From Gilliamella apicola (GTDB lineage: Bacteria > Pseudomonadota > Gammaproteobacteria > Enterobacterales > Orbaceae): 64,000 nucleotides of DNA. The stretch covers positions 43,355-107,354 of the forward strand of contig NZ_QGLP01000009.1 of the NCBI RefSeq assembly GCF_003202915.1, read 5' to 3'. The position numbers and the translations under genes were made by a program. Shown here piece by piece: positions 48,404 through 57,436 of this stretch. The notes below the pieces were generated by a model. The model saw nothing but the letters and a program-made list of their open reading frames with translations, was not told the DNA's origin and ran no database searches. Position 1 is the stretch's first letter. Each line of letters begins with the position of its first letter.

Positions 48404-48425
48404 AAAGCGCCATTTAAGGCGCTTT
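48404..48425 (+). terminator. intrinsic terminator of loiP
   Basis: Stem AAAGCGCC (48404-48411) and GGCGCTTT (48418-48425), 6-base loop, then T-tract; 23 bases after the loiP stop and before the convergent alaA stop at 48449. Confidence 0.88.
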
Positions 48426-48448
48426 TTTATTGGTAACTAATTATATAA

Positions 48449-49663
48449 TTATTGTTTGTAGCTAGATAAGAAATTAGCAAAACGTCCAATGGCATCTTGC
48501 AATTCACCGGTGTGAGGTAATGCGACAATTCTGACATGATCTGGCTTATGCCAGTTAAATCCACTTCCTTGAACTAACAATACTTTTTCTTGTAACAAAA
48601 AGTCTAAAACTAATTTTTGATCACTATGAATATTAAATTTTTTCTGATCAAGTTTAGGGAAAAGATATAAAGCACCTTGTGGTTTAGTACAAGAGACACC
48701 CGGAATATCATTTAATAGTTGCCAAGCCAACATACATTGGTCATAGAGTCGTCCACCAGGTACAATAAATTCGTTAATACTTTGATAGCCACCTAATGCC
48801 CCTTGAATTGCATGTTGCAATGGTACATTAGCACATAGACGCATTGAGGCTAACATGTTTAGCCCTTCAATATAGCCTTTAACATGCTGCTTTGGCCCAC
48901 AAAGCGCCATCCACCCTTGTCTAAAACCAGCAACTCGGTACGTTTTTGATAAACCACTCATGGTAATGACAAACAGATCCGGAGCTAAAGCTGCTATTGA
49001 ATGATGTACAGCATCATCATATAAAATTTTATCGTAAATTTCGTCAGCAAAAATGATTAAATTATTTTGTCGGGCGATTTCGGCAATTTCGAGTAAAATT
49101 TCTTTACTATACACCGCGCCAGTAGGATTGTTTGGGTTAATAATCACAATCCCTTTGGTTTTAGGGGTAATTTTTTGTTTGATATCTTGTAAATCAGGTG
49201 ACCAATTAGCTTCTTCATCACAAAGATAGTGAACTGCGTTACCACCAGATAAACTAACGGCAGCAGTCCAAAGTGGATAATCAGGCATTGGTACTAATAT
49301 TTCATCACCACTATTAAGTAATGCTTGCATTGATTGAACAATTAACTCAGAAACACCATTACCAATATAGATATCTTCTACATCCAAATTGGTAATTCCT
49401 CTGGATTGATAATGCTGCATAATCGCTTTACGAGCAGAATAAAGACCTTTTGAATCACAATATCCTTGTGATGTCGGTAGGTTACGAATAACATCCACTA
49501 ATAGTTCATCTGGAGCAGTAAAACCGAAAGGGGCGGGATTTCCAATATTAAGTTTAAGAATGGTTTGACCTTCTTCTTCAAGCTTTTTTGCATGATCAAG
49601 AATTGGTCCACGAATGTCATAACAAACATGATCCAATTTATTGGATTTTTGAAAATTCACCAT
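48449..49663 (-). CDS. alaA: alanine-synthesizing transaminase AlaA
   Basis: Class I PLP aminotransferase making alanine from pyruvate and glutamate. 404 residues against 405 in E. coli. The N-terminal KLDHVCYDIRGPILDHAKKL is AlaA-specific. PLP contacts include NPNNPTGAVYSKE and DEIYDKILYD, with the Schiff-base lysine in SGLSKTYRVAGFRQGWMALC. Monocistronic, facing loiP. Confidence 0.95.
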   Translation of the reverse strand: MVNFQKSNKLDHVCYDIRGPILDHAKKLEEEGQTILKLNIGNPAPFGFTAPDELLVDVIRNLPTSQGYCDSKGLYSARKAIMQHYQSRGITNLDVEDIYIGNGVSELIVQSMQALLNSGDEILVPMPDYPLWTAAVSLSGGNAVHYLCDEEANWSPDLQDIKQKITPKTKGIVIINPNNPTGAVYSKEILLEIAEIARQNNLIIFADEIYDKILYDDAVHHSIAALAPDLFVITMSGLSKTYRVAGFRQGWMALCGPKQHVKGYIEGLNMLASMRLCANVPLQHAIQGALGGYQSINEFIVPGGRLYDQCMLAWQLLNDIPGVSCTKPQGALYLFPKLDQKKFNIHSDQKLVLDFLLQEKVLLVQGSGFNWHKPDHVRIVALPHTGELQDAIGRFANFLSSYKQ

Positions 49664-49806
49664 AATAACGCCCTTTCATTTTATCTATTTGTTTTTTATT
49701 TTGATTAAAAAAACAATCTACTCCTATTTCGATAATTTTTGAAGGTGTTATTATAAACAACTCAATAAAATTTTTTTAATTGTATAAAATTCGTGCGGAG
49801 TGTGTA

Positions 49807-50076
49807 ATGAAAACAATTTTAACGGTAATAGGAAAGGATCAAACTGGTATTATTGCAGGTGTAAGTCAAAAGCTATATGAATTAAATATTAATATTTTAG
49901 ATGTTAGTCAAACTATCATGGATGAGTATTTTACTATGATCATGTTACTTGATTTATCTAAAATTAGTGTATCGTTTGATGAAGTTAAAAATGCTTTAGT
50001 TAATACCGGTGAGCAACTAAAAGTTAAAGTGAATCTACAACGAGAAGAAATTTTTGATGCAATGCACCGTTTGTAA
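49807..50076 (+). CDS. ACT domain-containing protein (UPF0237)
   Basis: 89-residue single ACT-domain protein ([20 protein letters not shown], then [20 protein letters not shown]), a ligand-sensing fold usually binding amino acids. The frame is open from 49780, but ATG 49807 follows GGAG with a 6-base spacer and starts the domain. It lies 35 bases before a UPF0210 protein. This ACT plus UPF0210 pairing is widely conserved; the biochemical function is not known. Confidence 0.9.
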   Translation: MKTILTVIGKDQTGIIAGVSQKLYELNINILDVSQTIMDEYFTMIMLLDLSKISVSFDEVKNALVNTGEQLKVKVNLQREEIFDAMHRL

Positions 50077-50111
50077 ACTCAAATTTATATTTTTATGAAA
50101 GGATAGAACTA

Positions 50112-51467
50112 ATGGAAACAAAACAGATCCTCGAAACAATTAAAATGATAGAGGAAGAAAAGCTCGATATCCGCACAATAACCATGGGTATATCTCTTCT
50201 TGATTGTATTGATAGTGATGGTGAGAAGGCCCGTCAAAAAATTTACGATAAAATTACTCGACTAGCAAAAAATTTAGTCAAAGTTGGTGAGCAAATCACT
50301 TCTGAATTTGGTATACCTATTATAAATAAACGTATTTCAGTTACCCCTATGTCACTCATTGCTGGGGCAAGTAATGATAAAGATTATGTTGCGTTCGCCA
50401 AAACGTTAGATGATGCGGCAAAAGCGGTTGGTGTGAACTTTATTGGTGGCTTTTCTGCTTTGGTGCAAAAAGGTTATCATAAGGGTGACGAAATATTAAT
50501 CAAATCAATACCGCAAGCCCTCGCGCAAACAGAACGAGTATGTGCATCAGTCAATGTTGGTTCTACACAAACCGGCATTAATATGGATGCAGTAAAGCAG
50601 ATGGGACAAATCATTAAAGAAGCCGCAGCGTTAACTGCCGATAATAGTAGTATGGCTTGCGCTAAATTGGTGGTATTTGCCAATGCTGTCGAAGATAACC
50701 CATTTATGGCCGGGGCTTTTCATGGTGTCGGCGAAGCAGACTGTGTCATTAATGTTGGGGTTAGTGGACCAGGAGTGGTTAAACGTGCTCTTGAAAAAGT
50801 GAAAGGCCAACCATTTGATGTGGTTGCTGAAACGATCAAAAAGACAGCTTTTAAAATAACCCGTATGGGACAATTAGTGGGTAAAGAGGCATCAGAACGT
50901 TTAGGCGTTAAATTTGGGATTGTTGATTTATCTTTAGCACCAACACCGGCCATTGGTGATTCGGTGGCGCATATTTTAGAGGAAATGGGACTAGAAGTTG
51001 TTGGAACACATGGAACTACCGCTGCACTAGCGATGCTTAATGATGCGGTGAAAAAGGGTGGTGTAATGGCATGTGGTCATGTTGGTGGATTAAGTGGTGC
51101 GTTTATTCCGGTATCAGAGGACGCAGGCATGATTGATGCAGTAAATAACGGTGCCCTTAATTTGGAAAAACTAGAAGCGATGACATGTGTTTGCTCGGTC
51201 GGTCTAGATATGATTGCCATTCCTGGCGATACAACAGCTGAAACCATATCAGCGATTATTGCTGATGAAGCCGCAATAGGGGTAATCAACCATAAAACTA
51301 CCGCAGTTAGGATTATTCCTGCCGTTGGATTAGCCGTCGGCGATAATATTGAATTTGGTGGTTTACTTGGACATGCGCCAGTTATGCCAGTTAATAAATT
51401 TAGCTCATGTGATTTCATCCAACGTGGTGGGCGTATTCCTGCTCCAATTCACTCCTTTAAAAATTAA
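50112..51467 (+). CDS. PFL family protein (UPF0210/DUF711)
   Basis: 451-residue protein of UPF0210, distantly related to pyruvate-formate-lyase folds. Blocks: [56 protein letters not shown] and [20 protein letters not shown]. Function unestablished; the glycyl-radical motif of true PFL is not evident. Paired with the upstream ACT protein, which may act as its regulator (inference). Confidence 0.9.
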   Translation: METKQILETIKMIEEEKLDIRTITMGISLLDCIDSDGEKARQKIYDKITRLAKNLVKVGEQITSEFGIPIINKRISVTPMSLIAGASNDKDYVAFAKTLDDAAKAVGVNFIGGFSALVQKGYHKGDEILIKSIPQALAQTERVCASVNVGSTQTGINMDAVKQMGQIIKEAAALTADNSSMACAKLVVFANAVEDNPFMAGAFHGVGEADCVINVGVSGPGVVKRALEKVKGQPFDVVAETIKKTAFKITRMGQLVGKEASERLGVKFGIVDLSLAPTPAIGDSVAHILEEMGLEVVGTHGTTAALAMLNDAVKKGGVMACGHVGGLSGAFIPVSEDAGMIDAVNNGALNLEKLEAMTCVCSVGLDMIAIPGDTTAETISAIIADEAAIGVINHKTTAVRIIPAVGLAVGDNIEFGGLLGHAPVMPVNKFSSCDFIQRGGRIPAPIHSFKN

Positions 51468-51691
51468 CTTATTATGATTCTGCCTTGAATATTTATTTAA
51501 GGCAGAACCACCAATCATTTCTTATCACTTTATATCCTCAAAAGAGCGTTTCATTGTTTGGTATAACTATCCAAAATTGTCCATATGATGTGCAATATCA
51601 TGGATATTATTTGGTATCAAATTCATTCGTCTCCTGCATCTTAATTTCCTAAAATCACCAACATTAATTAAGAAACGATTTAATTAGCAAT

Positions 51692-51718
51692 AGTGAATTA
51701 ACAACAGTGAATTAACAA
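51692..51718. repeat. short direct repeat upstream of the galactitol-family PTS operon
   Basis: AGTGAATTAACAA occurs twice (51692-51704 and 51706-51718), a 14-base period, 37 bases before the IIA start codon. Position and periodicity fit a regulator-binding or promoter element, but may also be AT-rich slippage. The remaining 51468-51691 is non-coding with a small palindrome AATATCATGGATATT near 51592. Confidence 0.45.
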
Positions 51719-51755
51719 ATTTTTGAAATTTGCTAATGACATGATGGAGGATAAA

Positions 51756-52232
51756 ATGGGGAGTGATTCTAAAGATCAAATGTTTTTTAATGAGTTAATT
51801 CTATTAGATAAAGACTTCGCCGATAGCGACCAATTTTTTGAATTTACTTTTCCTATTTTGAAAAATGGTGGTTACGTTAATCATTCATTTTTAGAAGCCA
51901 TAAAGCAAAGAGAATCAACATTTCCTACTGCCTTACCTACAGAACCATATGTGGTGGCCATTCCTCACACTGATATTGAACATGTTATTCGTCCCTTTAT
52001 CTTTTTTACGCGGGTAAAAGGAACGATTCCATGGCGTGAAATGGCAAATAATGATCATGTTTTAGACGTTAATTTTATCTTTTTGCTCGGATTTAATCAA
52101 AAGGATGGGCATATCGACTTGTTGCAAAAATTAATGTCCAGTTTTGTTAATTCATGTTTTTTGGACGCCCTTAATCAGGCAAAAACTCAACATGAAATTT
52201 TTACTTTGTTAACGTCAAACATCCATCTATAA
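51756..52232 (+). CDS. PTS galactitol-family subunit IIA
   Basis: 158-residue EIIA type-2 domain related to GatA/SgcA. The phosphohistidine is His71 in YVVAIPHTDIEHVIRPFIFF; the C-terminal block is LLQKLMSSFVNSCFLDAL. A TTG-initiated frame opens at 51723, but ATG 51756 has GGAGG five bases upstream. First gene of a IIA-IIB-IIC-regulator-aldolase cluster. Confidence 0.9.
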   Translation: MGSDSKDQMFFNELILLDKDFADSDQFFEFTFPILKNGGYVNHSFLEAIKQRESTFPTALPTEPYVVAIPHTDIEHVIRPFIFFTRVKGTIPWREMANNDHVLDVNFIFLLGFNQKDGHIDLLQKLMSSFVNSCFLDALNQAKTQHEIFTLLTSNIHL

Positions 52233-52241
52233 GGAGGCATT

Positions 52242-52520
52242 ATGAAAAAAATCATTGTTGCGTGTGGTAGTGGAGTGGCTACATCACAAACGGTTGCAAG
52301 TAAGGTTACACGTCTACTAAAAGAAAAAAATCTTAATAACATCAAAATCGAAGTTGTCGATCTCAAATCGGTTGATACTCATATTAAAAGTAGTGCGGCG
52401 TATATCGCGATAACCAAAATTGAGAAGGAGTATCCCGTTCCGGTCATTAATGGCATTGCATTTTTAACCGGAATAAATATGGATTTAGAACTACAAAAAA
52501 TTATAGATGCCTGCAAATAG
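52242..52520 (+). CDS. PTS galactitol-family subunit IIB
   Basis: 92-residue IIB with phosphocysteine loop VACGSGVATSQTVASKV (Cys8), the GatB pattern, followed by IEVVDLKSVDTHIKSSAAYI. It hands phosphate from IIA to the substrate at IIC. AAGGAGG precedes the start at ideal spacing. Nine bases after IIA, ten before IIC. Confidence 0.93.
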   Translation: MKKIIVACGSGVATSQTVASKVTRLLKEKNLNNIKIEVVDLKSVDTHIKSSAAYIAITKIEKEYPVPVINGIAFLTGINMDLELQKIIDACK

Positions 52521-52530
52521 GAGCGTAATT

Positions 52531-53907
52531 ATGGATTTTCTTGGAACAGTTATCAATTATATTTTGAATTTAGGCGCTCCAGTTTTTGTACCCATCATCA
52601 TGTTACTTGCTGGCTTGATAGTACGAATGAAATTGCGTGATGGTATATCAGCAGCCATTACCTTAGGTGTCGCATTTGTTGGTATGAGTATGTTGATTGC
52701 CTTTATGGTTGGCGCAATAGGCTCTGCGGCACAAACGATGATGGAACGAACAGGAATTGAATTAAGTATTGTCGACGGTGGTTGGACAACCATGGCTAAT
52801 GTATCTTGGGCATGGCCTTATGCATTTTTGATGTTCCCTTTGCAAGTTGGCGTCAATATTTTAATGCTGGTGTTTAAAAAAACTAATACCTTCAATGCCG
52901 ATTTATGGAATGTATGGGGCAAAATTTTCACGGCTTTTATTGTGGTAGCTGTCGCCACACCTATTGTAGGCGGACTAATTGCGCTTATTCTTGCGTTTCT
53001 TATTGCCACTTTGCAAATCATATTAGAACTTAATTCAGGTGATATTAATCAACAAAGAATTGAAAAATTAACTGGTATACCCGGTGTGACTTGTACTCAT
53101 AGAATGTTATTTTTTAGTGCAATTTATTATCCATTTGATTTATTACTCCGCAAAATCCCAGCATTAAATAAACCAATGGATGCCGCAACACTGAGATCTA
53201 AATTAGGTATTTTTGCAGAAAATCATGTGATAGGTTTTTTACTTGGCGTTACTTTTGGCCTCATTGCCGGTTATGATGTCCCTGCTATCCTAACGCTTGG
53301 TGTACAAGCGGCGACAGCATTAATGTTGTTCCCAATGATTTCAAAATTATTTATGCAGGCATTATCGCCTATTTCGGAAGCGATCAGCGATTATATGAAC
53401 AAAAGGTTTGCTGGTCGAAAACTGTTTGTCGGTTTGGATTGGCCATTTATGGGTGGGGCAAGCGAAATTTGGTTTACGGTAATTGTGGCTATTCCGTTTA
53501 CTTTAATTTGGTCGGTTATTCTTCCTGGTAATAAAATTTTACCTTTTGCCGGTATTATCAATATCGCCCTCGTAGTGCCAGCTTATATTCTGACTAAAGG
53601 CAACACATTAAGAATGGTGATTTTGGCAATAATCGGTGTCCCATTTTTTCTATTTGTAGGAACACAATTTGCACCAATTATTACTGATTTAGGATTGGCG
53701 ACTAAAGCAATTAATATTCCAACAAACCAATTAATTTCCAATAGTTGTATTGATGCACCAATTTTCACTTATGCATTTTCATTTATTTGGCAATGCTTAC
53801 AAGGCTACTTCTTACCATTATTTTTAGCTATTTACTGGTGTGTAGGTTACTTCTTTTACGCACGGGAACTGCGAAAAGAATCGCTCCAGAATATCGTTGA
53901 ACAATAA
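52531..53907 (+). CDS. PTS galactitol-family subunit IIC
   Basis: 458-residue membrane transporter of the GatC family with about eleven hydrophobic segments. It starts with FLGTVINYILNLGAPVFVP and includes DGGWTTMANVSWAWPYAFL, the GatC-type loop FAGRKLFVGLDWPFMGGA and a late SCIDAPIFTYAF. ATG 52531 follows AGGAG; an upstream in-frame ATG at 52507 lies inside the IIB coding end and is rejected. Relatives carry galactitol, arabitol and other polyols or ketoses; the substrate here is open. Confidence 0.92.
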   Translation: MDFLGTVINYILNLGAPVFVPIIMLLAGLIVRMKLRDGISAAITLGVAFVGMSMLIAFMVGAIGSAAQTMMERTGIELSIVDGGWTTMANVSWAWPYAFLMFPLQVGVNILMLVFKKTNTFNADLWNVWGKIFTAFIVVAVATPIVGGLIALILAFLIATLQIILELNSGDINQQRIEKLTGIPGVTCTHRMLFFSAIYYPFDLLLRKIPALNKPMDAATLRSKLGIFAENHVIGFLLGVTFGLIAGYDVPAILTLGVQAATALMLFPMISKLFMQALSPISEAISDYMNKRFAGRKLFVGLDWPFMGGASEIWFTVIVAIPFTLIWSVILPGNKILPFAGIINIALVVPAYILTKGNTLRMVILAIIGVPFFLFVGTQFAPIITDLGLATKAINIPTNQLISNSCIDAPIFTYAFSFIWQCLQGYFLPLFLAIYWCVGYFFYARELRKESLQNIVEQ

Positions 53908-53953
53908 ATCTAACATAAAAACTGAATGAATTTTTACAAAGACTAATGGAAAT

Positions 53954-53977
53954 GCTCGTTATCAGCCGATAGCGAGC
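53954..53977 (+). other. hairpin between IIC and the PRD regulator
   Basis: Stem GCTCGTTATC (53954-53963) and GATAGCGAGC (53968-53977), ten pairs with one G-U and a 4-base loop AGCC, in the 87-base gap before the regulator gene. There is no T-tract, so it may tune transcription or mRNA stability of the regulator relative to the PTS genes. Confidence 0.5.
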
Positions 53978-53994
53978 AAGAGGCATATAATTTT

Positions 53995-56058
53995 ATGGTA
54001 GTTGATAAAAGAATTTATGCTGTATTAAATGCATTAATTCAAAATCCAAGTATGAGTGGCGTTGAGCTGCAATCTAAATTCGGATTAACTCGTAAACAAC
54101 TAAGTTATACCATTAAAAAGATTAATGATTTTCTGGAATCTTCAAATCTTGAATTGATTAAACGTTTCAAAACAGGAAAATTTAGTGTACCCAAGATAGT
54201 CATTGAAACGTTTCGCACTGAGCCAGTTTCGCAAGCCATAGGACGATATATTTATTCAGAAGATGAAAGAATTCATTTATTGCTATTTTTTTTGTTAACT
54301 CGTATTGAACGATTATCTTTAATTCATCTCTCTTCATCACTAACCGTTAGCCAAAATACTGTAGTTAATGATTTAAAAAAAGCACAAACGGTAATAGATC
54401 AACACTGTTTACAAATTACTTATGATCGGGAAAATGGTTATCGTATTGTTGGTAATGAAATTAACAAACGTTATTTATTATTGAATTTAATTCGTCGAAT
54501 TATTCATATACCGATAGCAGACAAAATCTTTAGATATAACGATATTATCACTCAAGGTCGTTTAGAACATATTGGCATCGTGTTTAGCGAAATTGAAAAA
54601 AAATTAAAAATCATTTTTACCGATGAACAATTACAAGAGTTAACTTATTTTATCTGTTTTATATTACAACGCATTGAAACCAATAAAAAAATTGAAATTT
54701 TACCTGAAAATTATCTCGATGTGGCTAATAGCCGAGATTTTCAATTGATGAAAAAATTGATTGAACGATTTGGAATTATCGATATTAATGAACAGGTTTT
54801 TTTAACGGTTTTGGTACAAAGCTCAAATATCCAAACTTTATCAGATAAATATTTTCATTTAGATGCGGTATTACTGGAAAGTGCCATTGAAGTCATTGAT
54901 AATTTTCAGCAGATTAGTTGTATTACATTTAAAGATAAAAATGAATTAATTGAACGTATTTATCAACATTGGAAACCGGCTTATTATCGTATTCGTTATC
55001 ACATCACCAATATTAATAGTGTTTATGACATCGTATTGCAAGAATTTGGTCATTTACACGAAATGGTACGAAAAGCCATTATTCCTTTTGAAAAAATTCT
55101 ACATTGTAGTATGCCGGATGAAGAAATTGCTTTTATCACGGTGTTATTTGGTGGATGGTTAACTCGTGAAGGTTTAATCAACCTGATTAAAACGAAAAAA
55201 ATAGCGATCGTCGTTTGTGAAAATAGTGCAACGGTGTCAACTTATCTTTATTTGACCTTACAAGTTTTATTTCCGGAACTCCATTTTTCCGATGCAATGT
55301 CGAAACGAGAGTTCGAAAAATATAATCATTACTATGATATTGTTTTTTCAACTTCCCATTTAGCAACTGATAAACTGTTATTTATTGTCAATCCTTCGTT
55401 GAATAATCTACATAAAAATGCGTTTCGTAATCAGGTAATGGGTACATTACAAGGCATCGATCCAAGTATTATTCAAATTGAAGAACTGATGTTAATTGTT
55501 GAAAAATTTAGCAAGATTAATGATCGAAAGGCATTACAAAAAGAGCTAACTGCTTATCTTTATAATGATGAGTTGACTGAAAATCCATTGCGTATAACCC
55601 AAAAAGAGATACCAGCTCTTGCTGATCTTATGCAACAAGATCATATCAATATTGCAGACACATCTGATATCTCTTGGCAAGAGGCCATTCAATTAGCTGC
55701 TCAACCATTACTAAACAATCAGTTTATCGAATATTGTTATCTTGAAAAAATGATTAATAAAATTCAATTTGAACAACCTTACATTATGTTAGTTGAAGGC
55801 TTAATTATTGCTCACGCTGGGATTGATGATGGCGTGAACCAAGTGGCCATGTCACTGCTAAGATTACCGGAAAAAATTGATATTTGCGGTTATATGCAAG
55901 TCGATTTAATTGTGATTTTAGCCACTAATAATCCGCAAAAACATCTTAAAGCCCTCGCCCAATTAAATGAATTATTGGAATTTCACGAGGGAGCGATGCG
56001 CATCCGTCATGCTAAAAATAACCAAGAACTTTGGCAATTATTTGCTAATTATCAATGA
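53995..56058 (+). CDS. PRD-containing transcriptional regulator with EIIB- and EIIA-like domains
   Basis: 687-residue regulator of the MtlR/LicR type. N-terminal HTH domains (VELQSKFGLTRKQLSYTIKK; then SSSLTVSQNTVVNDLKKAQ) are followed by two PTS-regulation domains (about 165-390) with conserved histidines. A GatB-like EIIB domain has Cys408 (IAIVVCENSATVS), and a C-terminal EIIA domain has a phosphorylatable His607 (LIIAHAGIDDGVNQ). Such proteins activate their PTS operon and are tuned by phosphorylation from HPr and the cognate EIIB. It lies between IIC and the aldolase gene and most likely controls this cluster. Confidence 0.92.
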   Translation: MVVDKRIYAVLNALIQNPSMSGVELQSKFGLTRKQLSYTIKKINDFLESSNLELIKRFKTGKFSVPKIVIETFRTEPVSQAIGRYIYSEDERIHLLLFFLLTRIERLSLIHLSSSLTVSQNTVVNDLKKAQTVIDQHCLQITYDRENGYRIVGNEINKRYLLLNLIRRIIHIPIADKIFRYNDIITQGRLEHIGIVFSEIEKKLKIIFTDEQLQELTYFICFILQRIETNKKIEILPENYLDVANSRDFQLMKKLIERFGIIDINEQVFLTVLVQSSNIQTLSDKYFHLDAVLLESAIEVIDNFQQISCITFKDKNELIERIYQHWKPAYYRIRYHITNINSVYDIVLQEFGHLHEMVRKAIIPFEKILHCSMPDEEIAFITVLFGGWLTREGLINLIKTKKIAIVVCENSATVSTYLYLTLQVLFPELHFSDAMSKREFEKYNHYYDIVFSTSHLATDKLLFIVNPSLNNLHKNAFRNQVMGTLQGIDPSIIQIEELMLIVEKFSKINDRKALQKELTAYLYNDELTENPLRITQKEIPALADLMQQDHINIADTSDISWQEAIQLAAQPLLNNQFIEYCYLEKMINKIQFEQPYIMLVEGLIIAHAGIDDGVNQVAMSLLRLPEKIDICGYMQVDLIVILATNNPQKHLKALAQLNELLEFHEGAMRIRHAKNNQELWQLFANYQ

Positions 56059-56086
56059 GTAGTTTGCCTAGAATAGGAGTAATAAA

Positions 56087-56749
56087 ATGTTAGAGATTCA
56101 AAAACAATATGTTGTCGATATGGCTAAAAAATCAAGTGAATGGGGACTTTGTAAACACAAAGCTGGAAATTCAAGTGTACGTGATAAGCAGACGGGCTAT
56201 GTGTTAGTTACACCTACCACCATTGATAAACAATTATTAACAGCTCGTGATATTGTAGTGATGGATCTAGATGCGAATGTTATTGAAGCCGAGTCAGGGT
56301 TGAGGCCAACTAGCGAATGTTTGATGCATCTTGAGATTTATAAAGCTCGCCCGGATGTTTTGGCTATTTCACATACGCATTCCATTTTTGCCACTTCTTT
56401 TGCTGTCTTAGCTAAACCAATTCCTGCGGTAGTTTATGAGTGTGCTATTCTAAATTTAAAAGATGGGGTAATACCTGTCGCACCATATGGTCGACCGGGA
56501 ACACCGGAACTATCCAATAGCGTGATAGAGCCTATTAAGAGAGCAGATGCAATTTTAATGGAAAAACATGGGGCGGTGGCGGTTGATAAAGATCCTTATG
56601 AAGCCGTATTAAAGGCTGCATATATTGAAGAAATGGCGGAAATCTACTACCACGCACTGTTGATTAATGGTGGTAAAGATCCTGGTGGTTTTCCGGCAGA
56701 AGAGCTTCAGAGCTGGGCTTATCCGGCACAGATTAAATTTAAAAAATAG
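56087..56749 (+). CDS. class II aldolase (L-fuculose-phosphate aldolase type)
   Basis: Zinc-dependent aldolase/epimerase family protein of 220 residues. Glu77 in TSECLMHLEIY (the catalytic Glu73 of FucA), zinc ligands His96 and His98 (ISHTHSIF) and His161 (MEKHGAVAV) are all present, as is the phosphate-binding loop AGNSSVRD. It would cleave a ketose-1-phosphate into DHAP and an aldehyde. 28 bases after the regulator, so it is probably the catabolic enzyme for the PTS substrate. Exact substrate unknown; not necessarily fuculose-1-phosphate, as no fucose genes are nearby. Confidence 0.87.
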   Translation: MLEIQKQYVVDMAKKSSEWGLCKHKAGNSSVRDKQTGYVLVTPTTIDKQLLTARDIVVMDLDANVIEAESGLRPTSECLMHLEIYKARPDVLAISHTHSIFATSFAVLAKPIPAVVYECAILNLKDGVIPVAPYGRPGTPELSNSVIEPIKRADAILMEKHGAVAVDKDPYEAVLKAAYIEEMAEIYYHALLINGGKDPGGFPAEELQSWAYPAQIKFKK

Positions 56750-56780
56750 GGGTTATTGGGGCTAATTTGCATGATTATTT

Positions 56781-56799
56781 TCGCCGACATCGTCGGCGA
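56781..56799. terminator. bidirectional terminator between the aldolase gene and dhaL
   Basis: Stem TCGCCGAC (56781-56788) and GTCGGCGA (56792-56799) with loop ATC, followed by TAAATTTTTT and preceded on the other side by an A/T-rich run. It lies between the convergent stops at 56749 and 56812. Confidence 0.82.
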
Positions 56800-56811
56800 T
56801 AAATTTTTTGA

Positions 56812-57435
56812 TTACTGAAGATATTCATTCATATATTTTAAAATATAGGCCATTGAAACGGCGCCCGGATCCATATGACCTATAGTGCGATCACCTAAAT
56901 TTTTTGCTCTTCCAAACACCGCTATCATCTGTTTGGTTTTTTCAGCCCCTTGCATCGCAGAATCCGCTATTTTAGGTAATGCATCGGCCAAAGGTAGAGT
57001 AGTTAATTGATTTGCGGTTGTCACGGCAGCAGCTAAAGCATCTACCATGGTTTTATCGCCAGGTTTTGCATTGCCACGTTGATAAACTGCTTGCCACCCC
57101 TCATTAAGCCATTTAGCTAAAACTGGCGAATTAAAATCTGTTACTCCACTAAGACTTTTGCCACCAGCCCTAAATAATGTCCCAAAAATCGCGCCTGATG
57201 CTCCGCCCATGCTAGTCATTAATTTGGTACCAATTTGCTTAAATAAGTCACCAATATCATTAGGTTGAAACTTTTCATCTTGTAAAAGTTGATTAATAGC
57301 TGAAAATCCACGCTTCATACCAATACCGTGATCGCCATCACCGACTACTTGATCTAAGGCGGTTAATGTTGGTTCGCTTGCGACCATTTGTTCGGCGGTA
57401 AATAACATCATTTTACGTACTTGTAATAAGTTCAT
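56812..57435 (-). CDS. dhaL: dihydroxyacetone kinase subunit DhaL
   Basis: ADP/ATP-binding subunit of a DhaK-DhaL kinase, 207 residues. The metal/nucleotide motif VVGDGDHGIGMKRGF is at residues 31-45, with MTSMGGASGAIFGTLFRAGG and GDKTMVDAL after it. One base separates it from dhaK. The PTS partner DhaM is not in the window. If phosphate comes from PEP a distant dhaM is needed; alternatively the pair uses ATP directly, as two-subunit relatives acting on ketotetroses or triuloses do. Confidence 0.92.
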   Translation of the reverse strand: MNLLQVRKMMLFTAEQMVASEPTLTALDQVVGDGDHGIGMKRGFSAINQLLQDEKFQPNDIGDLFKQIGTKLMTSMGGASGAIFGTLFRAGGKSLSGVTDFNSPVLAKWLNEGWQAVYQRGNAKPGDKTMVDALAAAVTTANQLTTLPLADALPKIADSAMQGAEKTKQMIAVFGRAKNLGDRTIGHMDPGAVSMAYILKYMNEYLQ

Positions 57436-57436
57436 T

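Noticed and set aside
50112..51467. Pyruvate formate-lyase
   Set aside because: Despite the family nickname, the length and motifs are those of UPF0210 and no glycyl-radical motif is seen.
53954..53977. Ribonucleic antiterminator (BglG-type RAT) before the PRD regulator
   Set aside because: The regulator has DNA-binding HTH domains rather than a CAT RNA-binding domain, and no terminator T-run overlaps the hairpin.
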